A stretch of DNA of 64,000 nt, taken from positions 186,001-250,000 of the forward strand of contig NZ_JAMXMX010000006.1 in assembly GCF_024055725.1 (NCBI RefSeq), read 5' to 3'. A model generated the notes under the pieces. It saw only the letters and a list, made by a program, of their open reading frames with translations, made no database searches and was not told the origin of the DNA. The position numbers and the translations under genes were made by a program. Below, piece after piece: positions 1-8,907 of this stretch (positions are counted from its first letter, which is position 1; each line of letters starts with the position of its first letter). This DNA comes from Actinoallomurus spadix (GTDB taxonomy: Bacteria; Actinomycetota; Actinomycetes; Streptosporangiales; Streptosporangiaceae).

Positions 1-32
1 GGGTACCCCGGCGACCAGCAGCGGGGGGAACC

Positions 33-695
33 GTGACCAAGGACCTGCACGAGCTCGGCGACCAGCTCGACGACGCCATCGCCGAGATCCTCACCCTGTG
101 GCCGCGGCTGGCCGGCGCGCTCGAGCGCGATGCCGGGCTCAGCGAAGGCGAACGCGTCGCCACCTCCACGAACGTTCACACCTTGCCGGTCAACCTCGAC
201 GTCATGTCGGCCGTGCGGACGCTCCACGATGAGGCGTGGCTCGCCGTCCACCGCGCCCGCGCGCTCCTCGGCGAGTCCGCCGCGAACAGGCCCATCCCCG
301 ACCTCGTCGACTCCCTCGGCGTCCTGTACCGGCGGCTCGTCGGCCGTGGCCTGAACGGCGAAGCCCGCCGCCTCGCCGGGACTGTCTTCCGCTGGCACCG
401 CACCATCCGGGCCGCGCTCGGCCTGTCGCGCCCGCCGCTGCCGGTCCAGGGCGCAAGCGGCGCGGTGCACTGCCCGCTTCACGACGACCCGCTCGTCCAG
501 CTCCGCCAGCGCGGCGACGAGGGCCGCTTCGACGAGACGGCCAACGGCGACCGGGAGGCGATCCGGTGGCAGCACGGTGGCGGCCTCTACTGCCCCAGCC
601 CCGACTGCGACGGCGAGTGGGGCCCGTCTGAGTATCCGTTCCTCGGCCGGCTCGTCGCCGAACAGCGGCGCCGCCTCGCCCGGATCAGCGCATGA
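33..695 (+). CDS. Prophage protein of unknown function, Cys/His-containing C-terminus
   Basis: A 220-aa soluble protein starting at GTG after a purine-rich GGGGGGAA stretch. The N-terminal ~140 residues look helical. The C-terminal third has a CPLH pair (about residues 149-152) and a CPSPDC stretch (about 188-193), which could form a zinc-binding site of the kind seen in actinophage early proteins. Its stop overlaps the next start (ATGA), so it is translationally coupled to the small HTH gene. I recognise no family with confidence; a role in early or regulatory functions is inferred from position only. Confidence 0.7.
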   Translation: MTKDLHELGDQLDDAIAEILTLWPRLAGALERDAGLSEGERVATSTNVHTLPVNLDVMSAVRTLHDEAWLAVHRARALLGESAANRPIPDLVDSLGVLYRRLVGRGLNGEARRLAGTVFRWHRTIRAALGLSRPPLPVQGASGAVHCPLHDDPLVQLRQRGDEGRFDETANGDREAIRWQHGGGLYCPSPDCDGEWGPSEYPFLGRLVAEQRRRLARISA

Positions 696-892
696 CGACC
701 ATCGACACCGAGGCCGCGGCCCTCATGCTCGGCATTACGCCGAACGCCGTGCGGATCCTCGCGCACCGCCACCCCGACCGGCTGCCGCGCCGCGGCCGCG
801 ACGCCCACGGCCGCACGCTGTACGCCGTCGAGGACGTCGAGCGGATCATCGAAGCCCGCCGTACAGCCGAACGAGAGAGGATGAGCGCATGA
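692..892 (+). CDS. Small helix-turn-helix DNA-binding protein (excisionase/MerR-N like)
   Basis: A 66-aa protein with the layout of a winged-helix/HTH_17 domain: 'AALMLGITPNAVRILAHRH' fits the HTH, followed by a basic wing (RGRDAHGRTLYAV) and 'EDVERIIEAR'. Such proteins act as excisionase or MerR-like DNA binders. It overlaps the upstream gene by ATGA and nearly abuts the downstream DUF6221 gene, forming a three-gene operon. It could be the recombination directionality factor, but without the integrase in view a plain regulator is equally likely. Confidence 0.7.
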   Translation: MTTIDTEAAALMLGITPNAVRILAHRHPDRLPRRGRDAHGRTLYAVEDVERIIEARRTAERERMSA

Positions 893-1284
893 CCGACCTG
901 GTGGAGTTCCTGCGTGCCCGGCTGACCGAAGACGAGCAGACGGCGCTGGCCGTTCCGGTCGGCAGCATCAACCTCCCGCCGGCGCACTGGTCGGCGGGTA
1001 GCGGCCCGCTCGGTGAGGGCTGGGTCCTCGGCACGAAGGAAGACATCAACGCGCACAGCGCCGAGGCAGCCGAGCACATCGCCCGCCACGACCCGGCCCG
1101 CATCGTCCGCGAGGTCCAGGCCAAACGGCGACTACTCGACCAGCTGTACCCCGAGATCAAGGGCGCCGACGAGGCGATCGAAGGCGAGTGGAACCGCAAC
1201 CCGTACAACGCCGACGGGCTGCTCGAGCTCCTTGCCCTGCCCTACGCCAACCATCCGCAGTACCGCGAAGAATGGCGGCCCTGA
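889..1284 (+). CDS. DUF6221 family phage protein
   Basis: A 131-aa protein with the DUF6221 pattern: an N-terminal 'DLVEFLRARLTEDE', a middle 'HIARHDPARIVREVQAKRRLL' helix and a C-terminal 'LALPYANHPQYREEWRP' tail. This family is widespread in actinobacterial phages and integrative elements; its function is unknown. It starts at the ATG overlapping the end of the HTH gene. It is the last gene of the left early operon and faces the convergent lipoprotein gene. Confidence 0.85.
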   Translation: MTDLVEFLRARLTEDEQTALAVPVGSINLPPAHWSAGSGPLGEGWVLGTKEDINAHSAEAAEHIARHDPARIVREVQAKRRLLDQLYPEIKGADEAIEGEWNRNPYNADGLLELLALPYANHPQYREEWRP

Positions 1285-1354
1285 CCGTCCAGCTTGATCA
1301 GCGCTGGTCACGCGTGGTGAAATGAAGATCCGCACCTGAGAGACGTATGCCCGC

Positions 1355-1735
1355 TCACGCCTTCAGGTGATTCGCCCGGCACCACGCCCGCAGCTTCGAC
1401 ACGGTGCTGTCGCCCATCGAGATCTGCCGCACCGCCGGAACCTTCGACTTCAGCGCCAGGTCCTGCGCCTTCAACTCCGCGGCCGTCGCCTTCATCGTCG
1501 ACGCCGATGCTCCGTACCCGCCGGCCGCCTTCTCATGCTTGCCCTTCACGCGCAGCGCCCGGGCCTTCGCCAGCTGCGCGCACGCCGCCCGCGCGCTCGC
1601 GTCCACCTGCACGGCCTGGCTCACCGTCGTCTTCGGCGCCGGCTTCGGCGTCGAGGCCGGCGCCGCCTCCGCCCCGAGCCCGGCGCACCCGGCCGTGAGC
1701 GTGAGCAGTGCACCGGCAGCGATGACCTTGATCAT
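1355..1735 (-). CDS. Prophage-encoded lipoprotein
   Basis: A 126-aa leftward protein beginning MIKVIAAGALLTLTAGC, a short type II signal peptide with lipobox LTAGC (Cys17), so it should be lipid-anchored outside the membrane. A Pro/Thr/Ala-rich linker follows, then a helical Ala/Lys-rich domain with two cysteines (the CAQLA stretch near the start of the domain and WCRAN near the end). It stands alone between rightward genes, the usual place for a lysogenic-conversion gene. Superinfection exclusion by a surface lipoprotein is possible but inferred only. The chosen ATG is the one giving the signal peptide. Confidence 0.75.
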   Translation of the reverse strand: MIKVIAAGALLTLTAGCAGLGAEAAPASTPKPAPKTTVSQAVQVDASARAACAQLAKARALRVKGKHEKAAGGYGASASTMKATAAELKAQDLALKSKVPAVRQISMGDSTVSKLRAWCRANHLKA

Positions 1736-1819
1736 GTGGTGGTCCTCCGTCGTTGGGATCGGAACCACAGTGGGACGTGCACGCTGGTGCCACGGTTGCC
1801 GACGTGGCAGGAGGTGGCC

Positions 1820-2107
1820 ATGGCGAGCGACGGACGCACCGGCCGGCCATGGCGCAGAGCCCGCGCCCAGGTCCTCGCCGCGTCCACGGTGTGCGTGCTG
1901 TGCGGGCACGAGGGAGCAGGCGACGTCGATCACGACCCGCCCCTCACCGTCATCAAGGCCCTCGGCCTCGACCCGTGCGACCCGACGCTGCTGCGACCCG
2001 CGCATGGCTCACGCAGCCGCTGCCCGGTGTGCGGCCGCTGCTGCAACCAGGTGAAGGGCAACCGAACGACGATGCCGCCACCGCTGAACACCTCCCGGCG
2101 ATGGTGA
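1820..2107 (+). CDS. HNH endonuclease, phage packaging-associated
   Basis: A 95-aa protein with an AGGAGG ribosome site 5 bases before ATG. It shows CVLCG, a VDHDPPL core (DH of the HNH motif), RPAHG, CPVCG and a closing CNQVKGNR, the compact zinc-stabilised HNH fold. HNH proteins just upstream of terminase are common in HK97-like siphoviruses and assist genome cleavage during packaging. An in-frame GTG two codons earlier is a possible alternative start, but it would overlap the ribosome site. Confidence 0.85.
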   Translation: MASDGRTGRPWRRARAQVLAASTVCVLCGHEGAGDVDHDPPLTVIKALGLDPCDPTLLRPAHGSRSRCPVCGRCCNQVKGNRTTMPPPLNTSRRW

Positions 2108-2315
2108 CTATCAGTGATGCCCAGCTGAGGGGCGATTCGGCACTCCAGCGGCCATCACGGCGTTTCCGCAGGTCAGCGCGTTTTTGATCGAGGGGGTGGA
2201 CCACCCCGCTCCAGCGGCTCCCTTTTTTTCTCCCCGGCCTAACAAACGCGCAGGTCAGGGGCGTGGTCGGCGGCTTCCTTGATCGTGTACGCAGAGTCAT
2301 TTTTCGGAGGGTGTC

Positions 2316-2609
2316 ATGGCCGATGAGGACGAGCGCGGACCGCTGGAGGCCACGACCCGCGCGGCCGTGGTCGCCCTCGGCGAGCTCGAGGGCATTCAGC
2401 GCCCGCTGGCCGAGCTGGCGTTCGCGCTGGCGCAGCGGATGGACGCCGGAGCGAAGGGCATGGCGGCGTCGGCGATTGCCCGGGAGCTTCGAGAGACCCT
2501 TCGAGCGATGACGGAGGCCGCCGATGTCAGCGACGCTGCTGCCGAACTCCTCGCCCAGCTCTCCGCCCCTGTCGTGTCCGCCGCGGTACGGGACGCCGCG
2601 ACGTCTTGA
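2316..2609 (+). CDS. Terminase small subunit (putative)
   Basis: A 97-aa protein with RBS GGAGGGTGTC before ATG. The sequence (acidic start, 'ATTRAAVVALGELEG', 'LAFALAQRMDAG', 'AIARELRETLRAM') matches the small helical proteins that precede terminase large subunits in actinophages, which bind the packaging site and regulate the ATPase. It overlaps the large-subunit frame by 86 bases. The call rests on pattern and position; no HTH is obvious. Confidence 0.7.
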   Translation: MADEDERGPLEATTRAAVVALGELEGIQRPLAELAFALAQRMDAGAKGMAASAIARELRETLRAMTEAADVSDAAAELLAQLSAPVVSAAVRDAATS

Positions 2610-3990
2610 CCGGCCGACGCTGGGCCCGAAGGTCGCCGAGGTCGCCCGGCTGCTTGGGATGCCGCTCATGCCGTGGCAGCAGCACGTCGTCGACGTCGCT
2701 CTTGAGGTCGACCCGGACACCGGCCTGTTGGCCTACCGCGAGGTCGACTTGACCGTCCCCCGGCAGTCGGGGAAGACGTCGCTGATCCTCGGCGTGATGG
2801 TGCACCGTGCGCTGGGGTTCGGGCAGCGGCAGAAGATCGTTTACACCGCGCAGACCCGCAACGACGCGCGGAAGAAGTGGGAGGACGACCACCTGGCCGT
2901 CCTGGACGCCTCGCCGCTGCGGACGATGTACCAGGTCCGCAAGACCAACGGCAACGAAGCCATCAAGTGGTCGAACGGCAGCATGCACGGCATCACGTCC
3001 TCGACGGAGAAGGCCGGCCACGGCGCCACGCTTGACCTCGCGGTGCTCGACGAGGCGTTCGCGCACGAAGACGCCCGGCTCGAGCAGGGCCTGTCGCCGA
3101 CGATGATCACCCGGCCGCAGCCGCAGCTGTGGGTGCCGTCGACGGCGGGCACGAAGCGGTCCGCGTACCTGCGGCAGAAGGTCGACACCGGCCGGGTTCG
3201 CGCCGAGCTCGGCCTCACCGAGTCGGTCGCCTACTTCGAGTGGTCGGCGCCGGCCGATGCCGACCCGGCGGATCCGGCGACGTGGCGGAGCTGCATGCCG
3301 GCGCTCGGGCACACGATCAACGAGGCGGCGATCCGGGCGGAGTTCGACCGGCTGCCGCTGGCGGAGTTCCGCCGGGCGTACCTGAATCAGTGGCCTGACG
3401 ACGCGCCGGATGAGTGGCAGGTCATCGGCCGGGACCCGTGGATGGCGCTGGTCGACCCGGACTCCCAGCCGTCCGCGCCGTTGGCGTTCGCCGTCGACAT
3501 GACCCCGGACCGGTCCTACACCGCGATCGGGGTCGCCGGTCGCCGCGCGGACGGCCTGCTGCATGTGGAGGTCGCCGAGCACAAGCGCGGCGGCGGCTGG
3601 GTGGTCGAGCGGGTCAAGGAGATGCGGGACCGGTGGCGGCCGTGCGCGATCGTCGTGGACGGCGCGGGCCCGGCCGGGTCGCTGATCGCCCCGTTGGAGG
3701 CCGCGGGCATCGAGGTGATCAAGCCGACGGCCCGCGATGCGATCCAGGCGTGCGGCGCGTTCTACGACGCCGTCATGGACTCCGGCGAGCTGCGGCACCG
3801 CGACCAGGCGCCGCTGAATGCCGCGCTGTCGGGGGCGGCGCAGCGTCCGCTCGGGGACGGGTGGGCGTGGAACCGCCGGGGTCTGTCGGTCGACATCTCG
3901 CCGCTGGTGGCCGTCACGAACGCCGCGTGGGGCCTGGCGACGCACGCACATCTGAACCGGCCGCGCGACGTGGCCGCGAACATCTGGTGA
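2524..3990 (+). CDS. terL: Terminase large subunit (packaging ATPase/nuclease)
   Basis: A 488-aa packaging motor. The ATPase half has Walker A VPRQSGKTS (K84) and Walker B LAVLDEAF (D176, E177). The nuclease half has the expected acidic residues in AFAVDMTPD (D325) and IVVDGAG (D379), giving an RNase H-like fold that cuts concatemeric DNA. 'MPLMPWQQHV' near residue 45 is the adenine-binding-type Q motif of this family. The start at 2524 lies inside terS; no better in-frame start precedes the conserved region. Full length for the family. Confidence 0.95.
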   Translation: MSATLLPNSSPSSPPLSCPPRYGTPRRLDRPTLGPKVAEVARLLGMPLMPWQQHVVDVALEVDPDTGLLAYREVDLTVPRQSGKTSLILGVMVHRALGFGQRQKIVYTAQTRNDARKKWEDDHLAVLDASPLRTMYQVRKTNGNEAIKWSNGSMHGITSSTEKAGHGATLDLAVLDEAFAHEDARLEQGLSPTMITRPQPQLWVPSTAGTKRSAYLRQKVDTGRVRAELGLTESVAYFEWSAPADADPADPATWRSCMPALGHTINEAAIRAEFDRLPLAEFRRAYLNQWPDDAPDEWQVIGRDPWMALVDPDSQPSAPLAFAVDMTPDRSYTAIGVAGRRADGLLHVEVAEHKRGGGWVVERVKEMRDRWRPCAIVVDGAGPAGSLIAPLEAAGIEVIKPTARDAIQACGAFYDAVMDSGELRHRDQAPLNAALSGAAQRPLGDGWAWNRRGLSVDISPLVAVTNAAWGLATHAHLNRPRDVAANIW

Positions 3991-4000
3991 AGGAGATCCC

Positions 4001-5164
4001 ATGAGGTGGTGGCCGTTCGGGCGCCGTACCGAGCGGCGCACGATCGCGTGGCAAGACGTGTGGGGGTCCGGCGCGGACGCCGAGCACCTGCGCGGCGACT
4101 CGATGAACGTGGCGCTGTCGCTGGTGCCGGTCTACGCCGCAACGCGGCTGATCGCCGACAGCGTCGCGTCGCTGCCGCTGGAGACCTACCGGCGCGCCGG
4201 CGACACCCGCACGCGGATCACCGACCCGGCGCTCATCGCCGACCCGACGGCGTTCGGAACGACCTTCGACTGGGTGCACCGCGCGGTGACGTCGCTGGCG
4301 CTGCGCGGCAACGCCTACGGCCTCGTCACGAGCACCGACCGGTCTGGTACGCCGTCGCGGATCGAATGGCTGCACCCGGACGAGGTAAGCATCGAGCAGG
4401 ACGACACCGCGTATGCGCCGCGCTGGTACTGGCGTGGCCGGCTGCTGGAGTCCGCGGCGTTCGTCCACATCCCGGGCTTCACGCTGCCGGGGAAGGTGAA
4501 GGGCCTGTCACCGATCGCGGCCTATAAGAACGCCGTCGAGATCGGCCTGTACGCCCAGCGGTTCGGCCGGGATTGGTTCGTCAACGGGTCCACGCCGGCG
4601 GCCGTGCTGGAGACCACCGAAGAGGTCACCCAGGACCAGGCGAAGGTCATCAAGGACCGGTTCAAGAACGCCGCGAAGGGCCGCGAGCCGGTCGCGCTCG
4701 GCCTCGGCGTGACGTACAAGCCGATCAGCGTGCCGGCCGAGGAGTCACAGTTCCTCGCGACGATCCGGGCGACGAAGACCGACATCGCGAACATCTACGG
4801 GATCCCGCCGGAGCTGATCGGCGGTGAGACCGGCTCGTCGATGACCTACGCCAACGTCGAGCAGCAGAAGATCATGCTGGTCACCTACGCGCTCCGGTCG
4901 TACCTGACGAAGATCGAGACCGCGGTGTCCCGGCTGCTGCCGCGCCCGCAGTACGTGCGGTTCAACGCCGATGCGGTGCTGCGCGCCGACACCAAGACCC
5001 GCTACGAGGCGCACCACCTGGCGCTGACCGACGGGTGGAAGTCCAAGGACGAGGTCCGCGCCGAGGAAGACCTGCCGCCGCTGCCGAACGGCGAGGGGAC
5101 CAAGTACGCGCCGATTCTCCCGACCCAGCCCGCGAGGGTTCCGCCCGCAGGAGGCACGCAGTGA
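4001..5164 (+). CDS. Phage portal protein, HK97 family
   Basis: A 387-aa protein with RBS AAGGAGATCCC before ATG. Typical HK97-family portal features are 'MNVALSLVPVYAATRLIADSVASLPL' near the N-terminus, 'LRGNAYGLV', 'GLSPIAAYKNAVEIGL', 'IYGIPPELIGG' and the following 'YANVEQQ'. It forms the dodecameric DNA entry ring at the capsid vertex. Its stop overlaps the protease start (GTGA). Length is normal for the family. Confidence 0.95.
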   Translation: MRWWPFGRRTERRTIAWQDVWGSGADAEHLRGDSMNVALSLVPVYAATRLIADSVASLPLETYRRAGDTRTRITDPALIADPTAFGTTFDWVHRAVTSLALRGNAYGLVTSTDRSGTPSRIEWLHPDEVSIEQDDTAYAPRWYWRGRLLESAAFVHIPGFTLPGKVKGLSPIAAYKNAVEIGLYAQRFGRDWFVNGSTPAAVLETTEEVTQDQAKVIKDRFKNAAKGREPVALGLGVTYKPISVPAEESQFLATIRATKTDIANIYGIPPELIGGETGSSMTYANVEQQKIMLVTYALRSYLTKIETAVSRLLPRPQYVRFNADAVLRADTKTRYEAHHLALTDGWKSKDEVRAEEDLPPLPNGEGTKYAPILPTQPARVPPAGGTQ

Positions 5165-5931
5165 ACGACACCGAGCGCCGCTACACGCGCGGCCTGGTCG
5201 AGGTGCGCGGCGATGGCCAGCGCAGCATCGGCGGCTACGCGGCCAAGTTCAACAAGCTGTCCCAGAACCTCGGCGGGTTCGTCGAGCGGATCGACCCGGC
5301 GTTCTTCAACAAGTCCGCGGCCGACGGCTTCCCCGACGTCATGGCCCGCTACAACCACGACGACAACATGCTGCTGGGCACCACGGCCGGCGACACCCTG
5401 CGCCTGCAGGTCGACGGCACCGGCCTGGACTACACCGTCGACCCGCCCTCGCACCGCGCCGATGTGCTCGAGCTCATCGCCCGCGGCGACGTGCGGCAGT
5501 CCTCGTTCGCGTTCCGCGCGTTCGAGGAGGACTGGGGATTGACCGAGCAGGGCTTCCCGATGCGCACGCTGCTGTCGGGCCAGCTCGTCGACGTTGCGCC
5601 GGTGAATTCCCCGGCCTACCCCGACACCACGACGGGCCTGCGGTCCCTGGCCGTGCGCCTGGACGCCGACCCGGCCGAGGTCGAGCGGGCCGCACGCGAG
5701 GGCGAGCTGCGCAAGTTCCTGTCCGGCCCGCCGCCGGTCGTGGTCGACCTCGGCGACGCCAAGCGCAGCGAATCCGCCGACGACAAGACATCCGCCGGAA
5801 CCGGGCAGGGCGCCACCCACCCGGTCCTGGCGCTGCGGCAGCGGCACGCCGCCCTCATGGAAAAGCGCCGTTCACCGCTGGAGCAGGGCGCCACCCACTC
5901 CGCACCGTCCACCACCGATCGAACGGAGTAG
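5161..5931 (+). CDS. Prohead protease (HK97 family)
   Basis: A 256-aa serine protease that cleaves capsid proteins during maturation. The GTG start at 5161 follows an AGGAGG site and overlaps the portal stop. Motifs are RYNHDDN (likely catalytic His66), VRQSSFAF (catalytic Ser at 114 or 115) and 'VDVAPVNSPAYPDT'. The C-terminal 80 residues are polar and low-complexity with GQGATHP and EQGATHS repeats, likely a scaffold-like tail. It lies directly between portal and capsid, as usual. Confidence 0.93.
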   Translation: MNDTERRYTRGLVEVRGDGQRSIGGYAAKFNKLSQNLGGFVERIDPAFFNKSAADGFPDVMARYNHDDNMLLGTTAGDTLRLQVDGTGLDYTVDPPSHRADVLELIARGDVRQSSFAFRAFEEDWGLTEQGFPMRTLLSGQLVDVAPVNSPAYPDTTTGLRSLAVRLDADPAEVERAAREGELRKFLSGPPPVVVDLGDAKRSESADDKTSAGTGQGATHPVLALRQRHAALMEKRRSPLEQGATHSAPSTTDRTE

Positions 5932-5938
5932 GGGCACC

Positions 5939-7174
5939 ATGTCCACCTTCATCCAGCAGCTGCACGAGAAGCGGATGCGCGCCTGGGAGGGCGCCAAGGA
6001 GATCCTCGACCGGGCCGCCGCGGAGGGCCGCGACCTGACGGCCGAGGAAGACGCCGCGTACCTGCGCGCGAACGAGGACATCAACAGCCTCGACGAGCGC
6101 ATCACCACGATGGTCGAGGCGCAGCGCAAGGCCAAGGAGGCCGAGGCGGCCTTCGCCGAACTGATCCGTACCGCGCCGACCGGCCCGGCCGGTGAGGAGC
6201 GCGGCAAGGAGCGCGGCGCCGAGCTGCGCGCGTGGCTGAAGGGCGAGACCGGCAAGCGCGCCTTCGACGTGCGCCCGGACGGGCCGGTCGACTACCGGGC
6301 CACCATGCAGAAGACCTCGACGCACGGCATCGAGACCGTCCCGACCAGCTTCTACAACCGGCTGATCGAGCACATGATCGAGGTGTCGGGTGTGCTGATG
6401 GCCGGCCCGACCGTGCTCACCACGGCGGGCGGTGAGGATCTGCAGATCCCGAAGACCACGGCGCACTCTTCGAGCGCGTCGATCGTAGCGGAGGCCGGGA
6501 CGCTGTCGCAGAACGAGCCGACGTTCGGGCAGGTCACCCTGAACTCGTACAAGTACGGGTTCCTCATGAAGATCAGCCACGAGCTGATCAACGACACCGC
6601 CGTGGACCTGGAGGGCTACCTGTCACGGCAGGCCGGCCGGGCGCTCGGCAACGGGTTCGGCGCGCACCTGGTCACCGGCACCGGAACGAGCCAGCCGAAC
6701 GGCGTGCTCACCGCGGCGACCTCCGGGAAGACCGGCGCGACCGGTGTCGGTGGCGCCCCGTCCGCCGACGACCTGATCGACCTGTTCTACTCGGTGATCG
6801 CCCCGTACCGGAACAGCGCCTCGTGCGGGTGGCTCATGCGGGACGCCACCGTCGCGTCGATCCGGAAGCTGAAGGACTCCAACGGCGTGTATATCTGGCA
6901 GCCCGGTCTGCTGGCCGGCGCACCCGACACGATCCTCGGTAAGCCGCTGCACACCGACCCGAACGTGCCTGCGGTCGCCACGTCGGCCAAGTCGGTCCTG
7001 TTCGGCGACTTCAGCCAGTACTTCGTCCGCCAGGTCGAGACGCTCCGCTTCGAGCGGTCCGACGACTTCGCCTTCGACTCCGACGTGGTCACCTACCGGG
7101 CGATCCTGCGCGGCGACGGCGACCTCGTCGACACCACCGGCGCGATCAAGTACTTCACCGGCGCTGCGTCCTGA
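5939..7174 (+). CDS. Major capsid protein, HK97 fold
   Basis: A 411-aa protein. Residues 1 to about 80 are a charged coiled-coil delta/scaffold region (EDINSLDERITTMVEAQRKAKEAE), followed by the HK97 core. 'ETVPTSFYNRLIEHM' begins the N-arm, then 'KISHELINDTAVDLEGYL', 'TGTGTSQPNGVLTA' and 'LFGDFSQYFVRQVETL' are typical. The prohead protease probably removes the delta domain around residues 95 to 110; the exact site is inferred. RBS GGAGTAGGGG precedes ATG. Confidence 0.95.
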   Translation: MSTFIQQLHEKRMRAWEGAKEILDRAAAEGRDLTAEEDAAYLRANEDINSLDERITTMVEAQRKAKEAEAAFAELIRTAPTGPAGEERGKERGAELRAWLKGETGKRAFDVRPDGPVDYRATMQKTSTHGIETVPTSFYNRLIEHMIEVSGVLMAGPTVLTTAGGEDLQIPKTTAHSSSASIVAEAGTLSQNEPTFGQVTLNSYKYGFLMKISHELINDTAVDLEGYLSRQAGRALGNGFGAHLVTGTGTSQPNGVLTAATSGKTGATGVGGAPSADDLIDLFYSVIAPYRNSASCGWLMRDATVASIRKLKDSNGVYIWQPGLLAGAPDTILGKPLHTDPNVPAVATSAKSVLFGDFSQYFVRQVETLRFERSDDFAFDSDVVTYRAILRGDGDLVDTTGAIKYFTGAAS

Positions 7175-7239
7175 TGACACTCACCACGGCCGGGGGCGGG
7201 CAGCCTGCCCCCGGCTTCGTCACGAAAGGAGACGGAACC

Positions 7240-7437
7240 GTGCGCGTGAAGATGCGTCACCAGATTTCCGGCACCCGCGACGGCCAGGACTGGCCGGCGC
7301 CCGGCGAGGAGATCGACCTGCCCGAGGACGAGGCCGTCTCGGTGCTGAACTCCGGCATGGCCGAGGCGATCGAGGACGCCGACGAGCCGGAGAAGGCCAC
7401 CGCGCCGAAGCCGACGACCCGGACGAAGAAGTCCTGA
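7240..7437 (+). CDS. Small phage head protein of unknown function
   Basis: A 65-aa protein, 'VRVKMRHQISGTRDGQDWPAPG' (first 20: VRVKMRHQISGTRDGQDWPA), with 'EIDLPEDEAVSVLNSGMAEAIED' then a Lys/Thr/Pro-rich tail. I chose the GTG at 7240 because AAAGGAG sits 8 bases before it; an ATG at 7174 overlapping the capsid stop would add 22 unconserved-looking residues. Small proteins of this pattern routinely sit between capsid and connector genes in actinophages. Function unknown. Confidence 0.75.
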   Translation: MRVKMRHQISGTRDGQDWPAPGEEIDLPEDEAVSVLNSGMAEAIEDADEPEKATAPKPTTRTKKS

Positions 7438-7441
7438 CGCC

Positions 7442-8044
7442 ATGACCGTCGTCAACGGCTACTGCTCGGTCGTCGACGTGCGTTCCCAGCTCGGGGACAC
7501 CGGCGACAAGCTCGACGAGGCGCTGATCGAGCGGGCGATCTCGGCGACCTCGAGGGCGGTCGAGCGGCACTGTGGGCGGCGGTTCTGGCAGGACCCGGCC
7601 CCGGTGACGCGGTTGTACTCCGCGGACTGCTCCGACCGCCTCGACGTCGACGACATCGCGACGAAGGACGGCGTGCTCGTCGAGGTCGACCGGGGCGGCG
7701 CGGGCGACTGGGTCGCGCTCGATGCGGCGGACTACCACCTGGAGCCGCTGAACGCCGACGCGGACGGCGGTGCCTACGCCTGGTGGACCATTGTCGTCGA
7801 CACCGGGCCGGGCTTCCCGGTCTCCTCCCGGCCGCTGGTGCGCGCCACCGCGCGGTGGGGCTGGTCGCAGATCCCCGACCAGGTCGGCGAGGCGTCGCTG
7901 ATCAAGTCCGTGTCGCTGTTCCGCCGCAAGGACGCCCCGTTCGGCGTGGCCGGGTTCGGTGACTTCGGTGTCGTCCGACTGAGCCGGTTCGATCCCGACG
8001 TGCTCGAGCTGCTGCGCCCGCTGCGGAAGCCGGTGATCGCGTGA
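7442..8044 (+). CDS. Head-tail connector protein (gp6-like)
   Basis: A 200-aa protein beginning 'MTVVNGYCSVVDVRSQLGD' with 'EALIERAISATSRAVERHCGRRFW', the helical pattern of HK97 gp6-like connector proteins that dock on the portal. 'FGVVRLSRFDPDVLELLRPLRK' at the end is also typical of actinophage members. Its stop overlaps the next GTG start. The family is assigned from pattern; the role follows from its place directly after the capsid genes. Confidence 0.8.
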   Translation: MTVVNGYCSVVDVRSQLGDTGDKLDEALIERAISATSRAVERHCGRRFWQDPAPVTRLYSADCSDRLDVDDIATKDGVLVEVDRGGAGDWVALDAADYHLEPLNADADGGAYAWWTIVVDTGPGFPVSSRPLVRATARWGWSQIPDQVGEASLIKSVSLFRRKDAPFGVAGFGDFGVVRLSRFDPDVLELLRPLRKPVIA

Positions 8045-8475
8045 GCACGCCGACGCTCGGTGAGCTGCGGGACGGCATCAAGGCCACGCTCGACACGGCG
8101 ATCCCAGCGCTGACGGGCTACGACACGGTCCCGGACACGGTGAACCTGCCGTGCTACATCGTCATGCCGACCGGCGCGAACTTCCCGCAGACGAACGCGA
8201 CACCCGATGACGAGTGGACGTTCGACCTGCACGTCCTGGTCTCCCGCGGCGACACCGGGCTCGGCCAGGACCAGCTCGACGAGTTCATCTCCTCGGCCGG
8301 CCCGAACAGCATCCGCGAGGCTATCGACCGGTTCCCCGAGCTCGGCCTCGAAGACGGCAACGTGCGGGCCCGCATCGTCTCCATGGCCAACTACGGCGGC
8401 CAGTTCGAGGCAGCCGGCGTCGACCACATCGGCGCGACGCTGCGCCTGCTCGTCACGATCGAAGGACCGGGGTGA
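8041..8475 (+). CDS. Head-tail joining / tail terminator-like protein
   Basis: A 144-aa protein starting at GTG overlapping the connector stop. It has 'IPALTGYDTVPDTVNLPCYIVMP' and 'DLHVLVSRGDTGLGQDQLDEFIS', the alpha/beta layout of small head-tail completion or tail terminator proteins. In HK97-like gene order this slot is taken by the head closure or tail terminator factor. Which of the two it is cannot be settled here. Confidence 0.65.
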   Translation: MSTPTLGELRDGIKATLDTAIPALTGYDTVPDTVNLPCYIVMPTGANFPQTNATPDDEWTFDLHVLVSRGDTGLGQDQLDEFISSAGPNSIREAIDRFPELGLEDGNVRARIVSMANYGGQFEAAGVDHIGATLRLLVTIEGPG

Positions 8476-8479
8476 CCGC

Positions 8480-8896
8480 ATGGCAGTCGATCGGAGCCAG
8501 CTGCAGGCGCTGATCCGCGACCTGGGCCAGGTGCCCCCGGCGATCCGGAAAGAACTCCGCCCGGTGGTCAAGCAGGCCGCTCAGCCGACCCTGGCGCGGA
8601 TGAAGTCGAACGCCTCCTGGTCGACGCGGATCCCCGGCGCCATCACGATGCGCGCCGCGAACACGACCATCGGCGTGCGGTTCCGCGTCAACGCCGGCAG
8701 AGCCCCGCACGCGCGCCCGTATGAGAACGACGGCAACCAGGGCACCTTTCGCGCGCCGCTGTGGGGCGACCGCGAGCACTGGTACCCGCATCAGGCCCGC
8801 CCGTTCTTCTACCGCGCCGTCGAGGCGACCGCCGACCAGGTCCGCGACGCGCTCGGTGACGCCGTCATGGACATCGCCGCACGGCACGGCTTGTGA
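8480..8896 (+). CDS. HK97 gp10-like head-tail joining protein
   Basis: A 138-aa basic protein: 'MAVDRSQLQALIRDLGQVPP', 'KELRPVVKQAAQPTLARMKSNA', 'RAPHARPYEN' and 'HQARPFFYRAVEATADQVRDAL'. The ending 'ARPFFYRAV' is the hallmark of HK97 gp10-type minor tail or joining proteins. The ATG at 8480 follows the preceding stop by 4 bases. It helps attach the tail to the head. Confidence 0.8.
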   Translation: MAVDRSQLQALIRDLGQVPPAIRKELRPVVKQAAQPTLARMKSNASWSTRIPGAITMRAANTTIGVRFRVNAGRAPHARPYENDGNQGTFRAPLWGDREHWYPHQARPFFYRAVEATADQVRDALGDAVMDIAARHGL

Positions 8897-8907
8897 GAGA
8901 GGACAGC

